From positions 1 through 64,000 of the forward strand of contig CAZISM010000014.1 in the NCBI GenBank assembly GCA_964541895.1: a stretch of 64,000 bases of DNA, given 5' to 3'. The notes beneath the pieces were generated by a model. That model was not told the DNA's origin, did no database searches, and saw only the letters and a list, made by a program, of their open reading frames with translations. Position numbers and translations under genes: made by a program. Shown piece after piece: positions 8,851 to 17,528 of this stretch (the first letter of the stretch is position 1; the number at the start of each line of letters is the position of its first letter). The DNA is from CAZISM01 sp964541895. GTDB lineage: Bacteria; Zhuqueibacterota; Zhuqueibacteria; Residuimicrobiales; Residuimicrobiaceae.

Positions 8851-9492
8851 TCACTCCTCTGTTTCTTTTTCAGCTTCGGCTTTTTTGCCGATCAATTCAG
8901 GTTCTGCCGGTCCGGCTTCACCGGTCGGCGCCGTCTCTTCGGTTATGCGCAGGGCGGTGATGGTCACGATCGGCCGTTCCAGATCACCCAGAACCCGGAT
9001 CTTGTCCAGATGCACATCGGAAAGGTGCAGCGAGTCGCCGATTTTAAGTTCAGTGACATCCAGTTCGATCTTGTCGGGAATATCGCTGGGCAGACACTCG
9101 ATTTCGATTTCACGCATCAATTGCTGCATGATGCCGCCTTCGGTCTTGACGCCGTAGGACACGCCAGTCAGGTGGACCGGGACTTCCACGGAGATCTTTT
9201 CGGTCATGGACACGCCCATGAGATCCACATGGATCGGTTGATGGGATAGCGGATCCCATTGCACCTCGCGGATGACGCATTTTTCCGGCGCCTGGCCGTC
9301 AAAAGCCACATCGAACAGGGCGGATTCGGTATGGATCATACCGATCAGCGCCTTGGCATTTACAGCGAACGACTTGCTTTTTTCGCCGTGACGATAAAAA
9401 ATACCGGGCACATCGCCCAGTCGTCGCAGTCGGCGTGCCGCGGCTGAACCTTGTTCGGCCCTGGTTTTTGCTTCAATCACGTTTTCAGCCAT
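8851..9492 (-). CDS. rplY: 50S ribosomal protein L25, long CTC/TL5 form
   Basis: At 213 residues this is the two-domain CTC-type L25. The N-terminal 5S rRNA-binding domain begins with RLRRLGDVPGIFYRHGEKSK and the C-terminal beta domain contains LPSDIPDKIELDVTELKIGDSL (split here by description only). An acidic, low-complexity tail ends the protein. It binds 5S rRNA in the large subunit and the long form is associated with stress tolerance in several bacteria. It lies 28 bp after prs and 8 bp before pth in one operon. Confidence 0.95.
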   Translation of the reverse strand: MAENVIEAKTRAEQGSAAARRLRRLGDVPGIFYRHGEKSKSFAVNAKALIGMIHTESALFDVAFDGQAPEKCVIREVQWDPLSHQPIHVDLMGVSMTEKISVEVPVHLTGVSYGVKTEGGIMQQLMREIEIECLPSDIPDKIELDVTELKIGDSLHLSDVHLDKIRVLGDLERPIVTITALRITEETAPTGEAGPAEPELIGKKAEAEKETEE

Positions 9493-9520
9493 TTGGATTC
9501 CTTACTTGATTCGGTTTATG

Positions 9521-10495
9521 TTACAGAATCGGTCCTTTTTCCGGGAACAGATCCGAAATGGACCTTTCTTTGTGAATTCGTTTGATGCCTTCAGCGAGCA
9601 GCGGCGCCACCGAAAGGATTTCAAATTTGTCGATCATTTTGGATTCGGGGATGTGAACCGAATCCGTGAAATAGCATTTGTTAATCATGGATTTCTGCAA
9701 TTTTTCCGGAGCAGCGCCGGAGAGAATGCCGTGCGCGGCCGCCACGGATACGCTGTGGGCGCCTTTTTCGTGCAGCACCAGAGCGCCGTTGGCGAGGGTG
9801 CCGCCGGTATCGACGAGATCGTCCACCAGCAGAACGTCCTTGCCGTCCACGTCACCGATCAGTTGATGGGTCACCTCGCAGACGTTGTGTTTGGTGCGGG
9901 TTTTATCCAGCATCACCAGGGGCGTGCCCAGCCGGCGCGCATACGAGCGCGCCATGTGGATGCCGCCGATGTCCGGTGAAGCCACGACGAGGTTGGAGGT
10001 ATCCATCACGGCCTTGAAGTGATCGATAAAAACCACAGCGGCATAAAGATGGTCGAGCGGAATATCAAAATAGCCCTGCAGCTGCGGTGTGTGCATATCC
10101 ATCGCCAGGATGCGATCCGCCCCGGCTTTGACGATCAGGTTGGCGACCAGTTTGGCGGTGATGGCGACGCGTGGCTGATCCTTGCGGTCCTGGCGCGCAT
10201 AGCCGTAATAGGGCAGCACCGCGGTGATTCGATTGGCGGAGGCCCGCTTGGCCGCATCGATCATGATCAGCAGTTCAAAGATATTGTCGCTGGGTGCGTT
10301 GGTGGACTGGATGAGGAAGACATCGGTGCCGCGGATGTTCTCCTCATATTTGACCCAGATCTCCCCGTCGGAAAAATTCTTGATGGTGATTTGCCCCAAC
10401 TCTTTGCCGACGCTGGCGGAAATGCGTTGCGCCAGTGCGGGATTGGACCGGCCGGAGAAGAGTTTGACTTCTCGTTGGCTGTCGCTCGCCGTCAT
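9521..10495 (-). CDS. prs: Ribose-phosphate pyrophosphokinase (PRPP synthetase)
   Basis: This 324-residue cytoplasmic enzyme makes PRPP from ribose 5-phosphate and ATP for nucleotide, His and Trp synthesis. Visible motifs are KLFSGRSNPALAQRI at the N-terminus, FSDGEIWVKYEENIRG, the flexible-loop segment YYGYARQDRKDQPR, MDMHTPQLQGYF, and the PRPP-binding loop VDDLVDTGGTLA. I chose the ATG at 10495, with GGAT upstream. The open frame extends further upstream, but that stretch runs through the tRNA-Gln gene and is not protein. Probably co-transcribed with the tRNA and rplY. Confidence 0.96.
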   Translation of the reverse strand: MTASDSQREVKLFSGRSNPALAQRISASVGKELGQITIKNFSDGEIWVKYEENIRGTDVFLIQSTNAPSDNIFELLIMIDAAKRASANRITAVLPYYGYARQDRKDQPRVAITAKLVANLIVKAGADRILAMDMHTPQLQGYFDIPLDHLYAAVVFIDHFKAVMDTSNLVVASPDIGGIHMARSYARRLGTPLVMLDKTRTKHNVCEVTHQLIGDVDGKDVLLVDDLVDTGGTLANGALVLHEKGAHSVSVAAAHGILSGAAPEKLQKSMINKCYFTDSVHIPESKMIDKFEILSVAPLLAEGIKRIHKERSISDLFPEKGPIL

Positions 10496-10590
10496 GGTTA
10501 TCCTTATGTAATAGACAGGGTTTTTAGCAACACAGGCGTCTGAGCCACGGACAGGCCTGGCCTGTTCGCAGTCTCTGGAAGCGCGCACGG

Positions 10591-10666
10591 TGGCTGGGGC
10601 GGGAGGATTCGAACCTCCGAATGCGGGAACCAAAGTCCCGTGTCTTAGCCACTTGACGACGCCCCA
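10591..10666 (-). tRNA. tRNA-Gln (anticodon UUG)
   Basis: A 76-nt cloverleaf on the minus strand with encoded CCA (10591-10593). The acceptor stem UGGGGCG pairs perfectly with CGCCCCA, then discriminator G. The anticodon stem is CGGGA/UCCCG around loop CUUUGGU, anticodon UUG. The T arm is GGAGG-UUCGAAU-CCUCC. The first pair is U1-A72, the bacterial form of tRNA-Gln. It lies between ispE and prs on the same strand, 95 bp upstream of the prs start, and is probably processed from the same transcript. It is the likely substrate of the GatDE system encoded further along this window. Confidence 0.97.
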
Positions 10667-10684
10667 GTGTCATGGGAACCAGCG

Positions 10685-11548
10685 TCAGTGCTCGTTCCTG
10701 ATTGTAGGTGTGGGAGAAAAGATAAATCGTTGGTAGGACGTACCAACGCCGAGAAATGCCTCCTCGGCACGGGCTCGAGTAGTGTATAGACCGAATATGC
10801 TGGAGCCGCTGCCGGACATGCGGCTGTAAAACGCGCCGGCAGTTGCGAGCTGTTTGCGCAAATGGTCGAGCTCCGGAAACTTTTCAAAGACCACATCTTC
10901 CAGATCGTTGTGCAGAGCATCCTGCCAACAGCCTGGGTTGGTGATATAATCTGTCAAGCTATACAATTTATGGTTTTTTTGCCTTTTTGTCAAGTCCAAA
11001 TTGAGATTTTGGTATGCCCAGGCGGTGGAAACGGCAAAGCCGGGATAGATGAGCACGCCCCAATAGTCGTGGGGTATGGTGAGGGCCGCGAGCTGTTCGC
11101 CGGTGCCGGTGCCGAGGGCCGCGCCGCCGCGAATGAAAAAGGCCACGTCTGCGCCCAAACGGCCGGCCAGGTGCAGCAGGTCAGCCTCCGGCAGCGACAA
11201 CTGCCACAACCAGTTCAGCGCCTTCAGGGTGGCGGCGGCATCGCTGCTGCCGCCACCCAAACCGGCGCCGATAGGAATCCGTTTGCGGATCGTGATATCA
11301 ACGCCCTGGTTGGTGCCGCTGTGTTGCTGCAGCAGGGTGGCTGCTTTGTACACCAGGTTGCCGGTATCGGCGGGGCAGCCCGGGTCATCGCTGTGCAGGC
11401 GTATTTCGTCCTGGTGCGGTAAAAAGATCAATTCATCGCAGAGGCTGATTTCCTGAAATATGGTTTCCAGATCGTGGTAGCCGTCGGCGCGTCTGCCGAT
11501 AATCCGCAAACCCAGGTTGATTTTGGCGTGGGCGTGTATTTGTAGCAT
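10685..11548 (-). CDS. ispE: 4-diphosphocytidyl-2-C-methyl-D-erythritol kinase
   Basis: This 287-residue GHMP-superfamily kinase of the MEP isoprenoid pathway phosphorylates the 2-hydroxyl of CDP-methylerythritol. The N-terminal AHAKINLGLRIIGRRADGYH is the IspE signature. The ATP-binding loop is PIGAGLGGGSSDAAA at about residues 91-105. The C-terminal GHMP motif is SGSGSSIFGLY. Length matches the family. It is the first gene downstream of the shell protein and immediately upstream of tRNA-Gln and prs; ispE-prs adjacency is common in bacteria. Confidence 0.95.
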   Translation of the reverse strand: MLQIHAHAKINLGLRIIGRRADGYHDLETIFQEISLCDELIFLPHQDEIRLHSDDPGCPADTGNLVYKAATLLQQHSGTNQGVDITIRKRIPIGAGLGGGSSDAAATLKALNWLWQLSLPEADLLHLAGRLGADVAFFIRGGAALGTGTGEQLAALTIPHDYWGVLIYPGFAVSTAWAYQNLNLDLTKRQKNHKLYSLTDYITNPGCWQDALHNDLEDVVFEKFPELDHLRKQLATAGAFYSRMSGSGSSIFGLYTTRARAEEAFLGVGTSYQRFIFSPTPTIRNEH

Positions 11549-11706
11549 AACCTGTCAAATCCTTGCTTTCGGGCGGGGTGACCTGGCCAACGCCGCGCGC
11601 ACATGGTGAAGGAGGGGGGTGAGTGCCGCAACCGGCTGTGCGCGCCGCGGGAGCATGGCGCCGCCCGCGGTGTGCATGGTCTGGTCCTGCTGGGCCTGCG
11701 GGTGTC

Positions 11707-11997
11707 TCAGCTTACTGCTTTGGCGGCCGAACCTTTGGGCAGCATGGTCTCTACATCGCCGTGCGGTCTGGGGATGACATGTACAGACACCAGTTCACCG
11801 ACTTTTTCCGCTGCGGCGGCGCCGGCGTCCGTAGCCGCTTTGACGGCCCCGACATCGCCGCGCACCAAAATCGTAACCAGGCCTCCGCCCACTTTTTCGG
11901 AACCGATCAACGTCACTTTGGCCGCTTTCAGCATGGCATCCGCTGCCTCAATAGCCGCCACCAGCCCTTTTGTTTCGATCAACCCTAACGCTTCCAT
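11707..11997 (-). CDS. Bacterial microcompartment (BMC-domain) shell protein
   Basis: This 96-residue single BMC-domain protein matches the hexamer-forming PduA/EutM/CcmK class in length. It begins EALGLIETKGLVAAIEAADA and continues with GGLVTILVRGDVGAVKAATDAG and VIPRPHGDVE, all diagnostic of the fold. Such hexamers tile into the facets of a protein organelle with a central metabolite pore. No other shell protein, vertex protein or encapsulated enzyme is found in this window, so here it is an orphan. A GAGGGA ribosome binding site precedes the ATG. It is 158 bp upstream of ispE and divergent from lpxH; a possible promoter lies at 12045-12073. Confidence 0.92.
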   Translation of the reverse strand: MEALGLIETKGLVAAIEAADAMLKAAKVTLIGSEKVGGGLVTILVRGDVGAVKAATDAGAAAAEKVGELVSVHVIPRPHGDVETMLPKGSAAKAVS

Positions 11998-12044
11998 GTA
12001 TGGTGATCCCTCTCTTGTTTTTGCCTGCGTGAATGATTTGGATA

Positions 12045-12073
12045 AAAGTAATAAACTTGGCGACGATTGTCAA
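12045..12073 (-). promoter_or_regulatory. Possible sigma-70 promoter for the shell gene
   Basis: On the minus strand a perfect TTGACA (12068-12073) is followed after 17 bp by TACTTT (12045-12050), a weak -10. It points toward the shell gene 48 bp away and could also drive ispE and the genes after it. The -10 match is poor, so confidence is low. Confidence 0.35.
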
Positions 12074-12215
12074 CATTTTTTCCAATCGAAACGCCTGCCA
12101 AGGCAAGATCGCCCTTGCATTTATGTGCGGTTATGATTAAATTTTGGCTTATGATACAAGCAGCCGGCCTGCGCAGGGCACGGGTTATCAGCGCCTGATT
12201 CAGGGATTATGCACG

Positions 12216-12986
12216 ATGAGTGAAACCGTTTTTATCATATCCGATGCTCATATCGGCGCGCAGAGTGCGGGCGAAGAAGGAAGAAAAGTTTCTCTGCTGC
12301 GTTCTTTTCTGCATCACGTGGCCGGCGAGTCCGGCCGGCTGATCATAAACGGCGATCTGTTTGATTTCTGGTTTGAATATCGGCACGCGGTACCACGTCG
12401 GCACTTCCACCTGATCGCGCAGTTGGCGCAGATGGCGCAGGATGGAACCGTGATTGATTACGTGGCGGGCAATCACGACTTCTGGCTGGGTTCGTTCATG
12501 TCGCACGAGGTGGGATTGCGCATCCACCGTGACGCCTTCGAGTTGGGGGTGGCCGGCCGACGCATCCATATCCGCCATGGCGACGGTCTGTTGAAAAAAG
12601 ATCACGCCTATCGCATGTTGAAAAGAGTTCTGCGCCACCCGCTGAATATTTTTTTATACCGCCTGCTGCATCCCGACGTCGGTGTGCCCCTGGCGCTGCA
12701 CTTTTCGCAGATGAGCCGCAATGCAGATAAAAACGGCTATTATAAAACCGATCAGGAGTACCGGGCATGGGCCTTTCGCAGAATTGACGAAGGCTATGAT
12801 GGTGTTGTGTTGGGCCATTCGCATATCCCGGCGCTGGTGCCGTACGGCCGCGGCTGGTACGGCAACGCCGGCAACTGGATTCACTCCTTTACGTTTTTAA
12901 AGATGGAAGACGGGCAGCCGCAACTGTATCGCTGGGACGGCGCGGCGGTCCCGTTGCCCGCTGACGCGGCCGAACGCCTTCGCTGA
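12216..12986 (+). CDS. UDP-2,3-diacylglucosamine diphosphatase-like metallophosphoesterase (LpxH family)
   Basis: This 256-residue calcineurin-like phosphoesterase has the metal-binding set in order: DAH (Asp10, His12), NGDLFDFW, GNHDFW, and the late GHSH plus RHGDGL. The pattern is that of LpxH, which cleaves UDP-diacylglucosamine to lipid X in lipid A synthesis at the inner membrane face. The start at 12216 has AGGGA upstream; the frame is open further back without a ribosome binding site. It sits 43 bp before mreC, so it may be the first gene of an envelope operon. Exact substrate is inferred from family. Confidence 0.82.
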   Translation: MSETVFIISDAHIGAQSAGEEGRKVSLLRSFLHHVAGESGRLIINGDLFDFWFEYRHAVPRRHFHLIAQLAQMAQDGTVIDYVAGNHDFWLGSFMSHEVGLRIHRDAFELGVAGRRIHIRHGDGLLKKDHAYRMLKRVLRHPLNIFLYRLLHPDVGVPLALHFSQMSRNADKNGYYKTDQEYRAWAFRRIDEGYDGVVLGHSHIPALVPYGRGWYGNAGNWIHSFTFLKMEDGQPQLYRWDGAAVPLPADAAERLR

Positions 12987-13029
12987 GCCGGCGGACGGCA
13001 ACACGGTTATCCGGTCTGGAGTACTGGCA

Positions 13030-13839
13030 GTGCAAAAAATAAAAAAAATAGTATCATCGACCCGGGACTATGTGGTGCTGGCGGCGGCCATCGGCCTGTC
13101 GGTGTTTCTCATGTTTTTCATGAACGACACCTCGGAGGTCGGCGGCCTGCAGGGTCTGACGCTGGAAATGTTCGGGCAACTGGCCAGGCCGGTGAGCGTC
13201 TTGCGCCAGTGGCAGCACGTCTATGAGGAGAACCGCCGTCTGCGCCAACAGAACGCCATGCTGCAGATTCGCAACTCGCAGCTGGCTGAAGCCTATTATG
13301 AAAATATCCGGCTTCGCCAGTTGGTCGGATTTGCCCGTACCACCGATCTGCCGCTGCAGTCGGCGCGCGTCATCGGCGTCAGCCATCGTGCGGTGGCGGA
13401 AAGCATCATTCTGGATATCGGCAGCCAACAGGGTGTGCGCGAACACATGCCGGTGGTTTCCGCCGACGGCCTGGTGGGCAAGGTGTTGTCGGTTTCATCC
13501 AACCATTGCGTGGTGCAGTTGCTGATCGACCGGAATTTCCGGGTTTCGGCCATGGTGCAGCGTTCGCGCGTGCAGGGCATGTTCCAGTGGTCGGGATACG
13601 ATTCCGGCACGCTGGACAGTGTCTTTCTCAGTGCCGATGTTCAGGAGGGCGATGTGGTGGTGACCTCCGGTTTGAATTCGCTGTTTCCCGCCGGACTCAA
13701 GATCGGTGTCATTGCGACCATTGACGCCGCCCATGCCGGGCTGTTTCAAAGGATCTATGTCAAGCCGAGAATAAATTTCCACAAATTGGAAGAAGTGTTT
13801 GTGATCATGCCGCCGGCCGCAGCCAAACGCGGAGAGTGA
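13030..13839 (+). CDS. mreC: Rod shape-determining protein MreC
   Basis: This 269-residue bitopic inner-membrane protein has a short basic N-terminus, one membrane span (about residues 14-32), a coiled coil (about 60-95, YEENRRLRQQNAMLQIRNSQ), and the paired beta-barrel MreC domain with SHRAVAESIILDIGSQQGV and the late VVVTSGLNSLFPAGLKIG. It scaffolds the elongasome together with MreD, PBP2 and RodA, all encoded directly after it. The start is GTG at 13030 with GGAG upstream. No mreB lies directly upstream in this window, which is unusual for an mre cluster; it may be elsewhere in the genome. Confidence 0.95.
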   Translation: MQKIKKIVSSTRDYVVLAAAIGLSVFLMFFMNDTSEVGGLQGLTLEMFGQLARPVSVLRQWQHVYEENRRLRQQNAMLQIRNSQLAEAYYENIRLRQLVGFARTTDLPLQSARVIGVSHRAVAESIILDIGSQQGVREHMPVVSADGLVGKVLSVSSNHCVVQLLIDRNFRVSAMVQRSRVQGMFQWSGYDSGTLDSVFLSADVQEGDVVVTSGLNSLFPAGLKIGVIATIDAAHAGLFQRIYVKPRINFHKLEEVFVIMPPAAAKRGE

Positions 13840-13840
13840 G

Positions 13841-14344
13841 ATGCGCTTTCTGTTCTATCTGTTTATTCTGATCCTGGCCCTGGTGGGGCAGATCGCTCTC
13901 GGCGATCTGTTTGCCATCCGCGGCATCAAACCCGATCTCTGCATCATCGCTCTCAGCTATATCAGCATGCGCGAGGGCCGGGCGCGCGGCACCCTGTGGG
14001 GATTCGGGGCCGGTGTGGTGGAAGATGTCCTGTCGCACGGCCTGTTGGGCGCCGGAGCGCTGGCCCGTTCCATCGCCTCTTTTGCGGCGGGAACGTTCCT
14101 GAGCGAACGGGCGTTTCATCACTCGTACGAAGCGAGCTGGCGCGTCATGGGTATCGCGTTACTGAACAATATCATACTCTTTCTCATGCTGGGCGTGGGG
14201 GAACAGTGGCAGGCCGGCCTGATGATCAGCCGCATGCTGTTCTCCACGCTCTATACCGAATTGGCCACTCTGATCCTGTTTGCCCTCATCTCGCAAGAGA
14301 CCTGGGAAAAATTATATAAAACCGATGCGTCCCCATTCAACTGA
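13841..14344 (+). CDS. mreD: Rod shape-determining protein MreD
   Basis: This 167-residue polytopic inner-membrane protein has about five hydrophobic segments. The conserved GFGAGVVEDVLSHGLLGAGALARS segment around residues 55-78 is the MreD signature (Gly-rich with an Asp). It starts one base after the mreC stop, implying translational coupling. Partner of MreC and PBP2 in lateral wall synthesis. Confidence 0.92.
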   Translation: MRFLFYLFILILALVGQIALGDLFAIRGIKPDLCIIALSYISMREGRARGTLWGFGAGVVEDVLSHGLLGAGALARSIASFAAGTFLSERAFHHSYEASWRVMGIALLNNIILFLMLGVGEQWQAGLMISRMLFSTLYTELATLILFALISQETWEKLYKTDASPFN

Positions 14345-14368
14345 CCCTCATGTGGCACGGAGCCGCTG

Positions 14369-16183
14369 GTGACCACCAACACTTTGCATAAGCGTGCCAT
14401 CGTTACCGGCGTCCTGATGTTTGCGTTTTTAGGACTGGCGCTGCAGCTGATCAATCTGCAGATCGTGCAACGCGACAAATATCTTGAGCATTCCAACAAG
14501 AATCGAATCCGCCGTCTGCGCCTGGAAGCGCCGCGCGGCATTCTCTATGATCGCAACGGCAAGGTGCTGGTGGAGAATCAGCCGACCTATTCGCTCAGCG
14601 CCGTACCCTTTGAAGTGCGCAACAATCCGTCCGTTCTGCAGTTTTTATCCGAACTCCTCCAGGAGCCGGCCGACAAGATCAGGGCTAAGCTTAAGGAGGC
14701 GGATAATCCTTTTTTTCCGATCCGACTGCGCCGGGATATAGATTATCAAACCATGATTCGCATTGAAGAGCGCAAGCTCAGTTTGCCCGGTGTGGTGTTC
14801 GAGGTGGAAACCAAACGCGTATACACCAGCGGCATCAAGGCGCCGCATGTTTTTGGCTACACCGGCGAAATCAGCCGTAACGAGCTGGCGCGGCGCAAGG
14901 CCGAGGGATTGATGCAGGGCGATCTGGTGGGCCGCGACGGTCTGGAAAAGAGCTATGACCGCGATCTGCGCGGTATCGTCGGCTATGATTTTGTCGAAGT
15001 GGATGCCATCGGCCGCGAAGTCCGCGATATCGTCGGCGGCGGCGAAAGCCAGCCTACGCGCGGCAAGGATTTTTACCTGACCCTGGACGCCCGGCTGCAG
15101 ATGCTGGGCGATTCCCTGCTGTACGGCAAGCGCGGCGCCGTGGTGATGCTGGATACCCGCGACGGCGGTGTTCTGGCCATGTGCAGCAAACCCGATTACG
15201 ATCCCGAGATTTTTTCCGGCGTCATGAGCAACCAGCAGTGGCAGGCGCTGGTCAACGATCCCGACAAGCCGCTGCTGGATCGGGTGATCAAGAGCACCTA
15301 TCCGCCCGGTTCGACGTTCAAAATGGTTGCCGTAGCGGCGGCGCTGGAGCACCATCATTGCGGCCCGGAGCACATGGTCGTGTGCCACGGCGGCGTCACC
15401 TTTGGCAGCAAGACGTTTCTCTGCCATGGCGGCCAGGGCCATGGCGGCCTCAATATGTACGATGCGCTGCGATTTTCATGTAATTCCTATTTTTACAATG
15501 TTGGCCTCATGATCGGCGTCGACGACTGGGCGGACGTGGCCGGCCAGTTCGGTTTTGGCAAGCCGACGGGCCTCGACCTGCCGCATGAAGAAAAGGGAAT
15601 TTTGCCGGATCGCGGTTATCTGGACCGCGTTTTCGGTGTGCGCGGCTGGACCAACGGCATGATGCTGAACCTGGCCATCGGTCAGGGCGATCTGCTGGTC
15701 AGCCCGATGCAGATGGCGCAATATGCGATGATGATTGCCAACCGCGGCTGGTGTCTGCAGCCGCATCTGGTGCATAAACTGTATGACTCCAGCGTAAAGC
15801 AGTATTTCCGCCAACGCCTGGCGCGTAAAGAGTGCCGGGCGATCTCGGACGAAACCTGGGAGGTCATACACGAGGGCATGTATCGCGCCGTGAATATGGC
15901 CGGCGGCACCGGCGGTGCCAGCCGGCTGGAGGCGATCCAGGTGTGCGGCAAGACCGGAACGGCGCAGAATCCGCATGGCGATGCCCATGCCTGGTTTGTC
16001 GCTTTTGCACCGGCGAAAGCGCCGGAGGTGGCCATTTGTGTCCTGCTGGAAAACGCCGGCGGAGGCGGCGCCTTCTCGGCGCCGATCGCCGGCACTATGC
16101 TCAAACGCTATTTCGGTGAACGCGCGTTCAAATCGACGGTGGCACGGCCGGCCCTGAGCAGTCGTGCGACGGTCACACCCTAG
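14369..16183 (+). CDS. mrdA: Penicillin-binding protein 2 (peptidoglycan transpeptidase)
   Basis: This 604-residue class B PBP has one N-terminal membrane anchor (about residues 9-30). The dimerisation/pedestal domain starts with RRLRLEAPRGILYDRNGKVL. The transpeptidase domain has the three active-site motifs: STFK with nucleophile Ser315, SCN at 370-372, and KTG at 528-530 (CGKTGTAQNPHGDAHAWF). It crosslinks peptidoglycan during elongation in partnership with RodA, whose gene follows after 8 bp. The start is GTG at 14369 with GGAG eight bases upstream. Confidence 0.95.
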   Translation: MTTNTLHKRAIVTGVLMFAFLGLALQLINLQIVQRDKYLEHSNKNRIRRLRLEAPRGILYDRNGKVLVENQPTYSLSAVPFEVRNNPSVLQFLSELLQEPADKIRAKLKEADNPFFPIRLRRDIDYQTMIRIEERKLSLPGVVFEVETKRVYTSGIKAPHVFGYTGEISRNELARRKAEGLMQGDLVGRDGLEKSYDRDLRGIVGYDFVEVDAIGREVRDIVGGGESQPTRGKDFYLTLDARLQMLGDSLLYGKRGAVVMLDTRDGGVLAMCSKPDYDPEIFSGVMSNQQWQALVNDPDKPLLDRVIKSTYPPGSTFKMVAVAAALEHHHCGPEHMVVCHGGVTFGSKTFLCHGGQGHGGLNMYDALRFSCNSYFYNVGLMIGVDDWADVAGQFGFGKPTGLDLPHEEKGILPDRGYLDRVFGVRGWTNGMMLNLAIGQGDLLVSPMQMAQYAMMIANRGWCLQPHLVHKLYDSSVKQYFRQRLARKECRAISDETWEVIHEGMYRAVNMAGGTGGASRLEAIQVCGKTGTAQNPHGDAHAWFVAFAPAKAPEVAICVLLENAGGGGAFSAPIAGTMLKRYFGERAFKSTVARPALSSRATVTP

Positions 16184-16191
16184 GATGTTCT

Positions 16192-17409
16192 ATGTTGCTG
16201 CCTGAACTTAAAAAAGCCAGAATCGACAAGGTCCTCCTTGCATGCGTGCTGCTGCTCTCGCTGTTTTCGCTATTGGCGGTGTACAGCGCCACCTACAGCA
16301 GCGATACGGAATCGGTTCGTGATAATTTCAACAAACAGCTGATCTGGGTCGGCCTTGGACTGGTGATCTTTTATGTGACGTCGCGGATACCGCCGGTGGT
16401 CATTTACTCCAGCTCCTATGCCTTGTACGGCATTCTGGCGGTGCTCCTGATCCTGATCGATTTTTTTGGCGCCATCGCCGGCGGCGGCCAGAGGTGGTTC
16501 AACATCGCCGGCATCAAACTGCAGCCGTCCGAATTCATGAAACCGGTTCTGGTGCTGACCCTGGCCCACTATCTCAGCGTCGAAACCCATTCGCCGAACC
16601 GTCTTCGTCATCTGCTGGTCACGTTTGTTCTGGCGCTGGTGCCTTTTCTGCTGGTGATCAAACAGCCGGATCTTGGCACTTCTCTGGTGTACCTGTCGGT
16701 GCTCATTCCCATGCTGTACTGGCGCGGTCTGGATGCCTTTACCATTTTTGTGCTCGTCGCCCCCATCATCAGTTTCTTTGCCTCCTTTCACATCGTTTCC
16801 TTTTTCGTCGTGATCTTTTTGATCAGCGCTGTGCTCTATCTGGCGCGTCGGGGCAAGGTGGTGGCGATCAGTGTTTTTGTCATCAATATCCTGGTCGGGC
16901 TGTTTTCGCCCGCCGTCTGGAACAGCCTGCACGGCTATCAGCAGCAGCGCGTCCTGACCTTTCTTGGCCTGATCTCCGATCCCAAGGGGGTGGGCTATCA
17001 GATCATTCAATCCAAGGTGGCCATCGGATCCGGCGGCCTTCTCGGCAAAGGGCTGCTGCAGGGTACGCAGACGCAACTGCGTTTTCTGCCGGCGCAGCAC
17101 ACGGATTTTATTTTTTCCGTTCTGGCGGAAGAGTGGGGCTTTTGGGGCTCCCTGGCGGTGCTGGTCACCTTTTTCATCTTTCTGCAGCGGGGCATCAAGA
17201 TCGCCTCGTCGGCCAATCACCGGTTCGCCAGCCTGCTGGCGATTGGCCTGGTCACCACGCTGGCGTTTCAGATAATATTGAACATCGGCATGACCATGGG
17301 GGTGGCGCCGGTCACCGGCGTGCCGCTGCCGTTCATCAGCTATGGCGGATCCGCCACGCTGACCAACATGGCCATCGCCGGCATGATCTGCAATGCCGAC
17401 AATCAGTGA
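16192..17409 (+). CDS. rodA: SEDS-family peptidoglycan glycosyltransferase RodA
   Basis: This 405-residue protein has about ten membrane spans. SEDS hallmarks are GGGQRWFNIAGIKLQPSEF (residues 98-116), KQPDLGTSL, the late LPAQHTDFIFSVLAEEWGF and GVPLPFISYGGSATL. It polymerises glycan strands for cell elongation with PBP2. The PSEF and TDFIF segments contain residues known to matter in the family. After its stop there is a small hairpin (TCCGGG-CAA-CCCGGA, 17431-17445) without a T-run, then lgt. Confidence 0.95.
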   Translation: MLLPELKKARIDKVLLACVLLLSLFSLLAVYSATYSSDTESVRDNFNKQLIWVGLGLVIFYVTSRIPPVVIYSSSYALYGILAVLLILIDFFGAIAGGGQRWFNIAGIKLQPSEFMKPVLVLTLAHYLSVETHSPNRLRHLLVTFVLALVPFLLVIKQPDLGTSLVYLSVLIPMLYWRGLDAFTIFVLVAPIISFFASFHIVSFFVVIFLISAVLYLARRGKVVAISVFVINILVGLFSPAVWNSLHGYQQQRVLTFLGLISDPKGVGYQIIQSKVAIGSGGLLGKGLLQGTQTQLRFLPAQHTDFIFSVLAEEWGFWGSLAVLVTFFIFLQRGIKIASSANHRFASLLAIGLVTTLAFQIILNIGMTMGVAPVTGVPLPFISYGGSATLTNMAIAGMICNADNQ

Positions 17410-17528
17410 CGGCGAACAGGCTGTTGTTAATCCGGGCAACCCGGAACTCCCGGTCGGACACCGCAAGGATAGCCGACACGCGTAATTCTGTTGCGCACAA
17501 TAAAACCCGATACTAACATGGAGATCGT

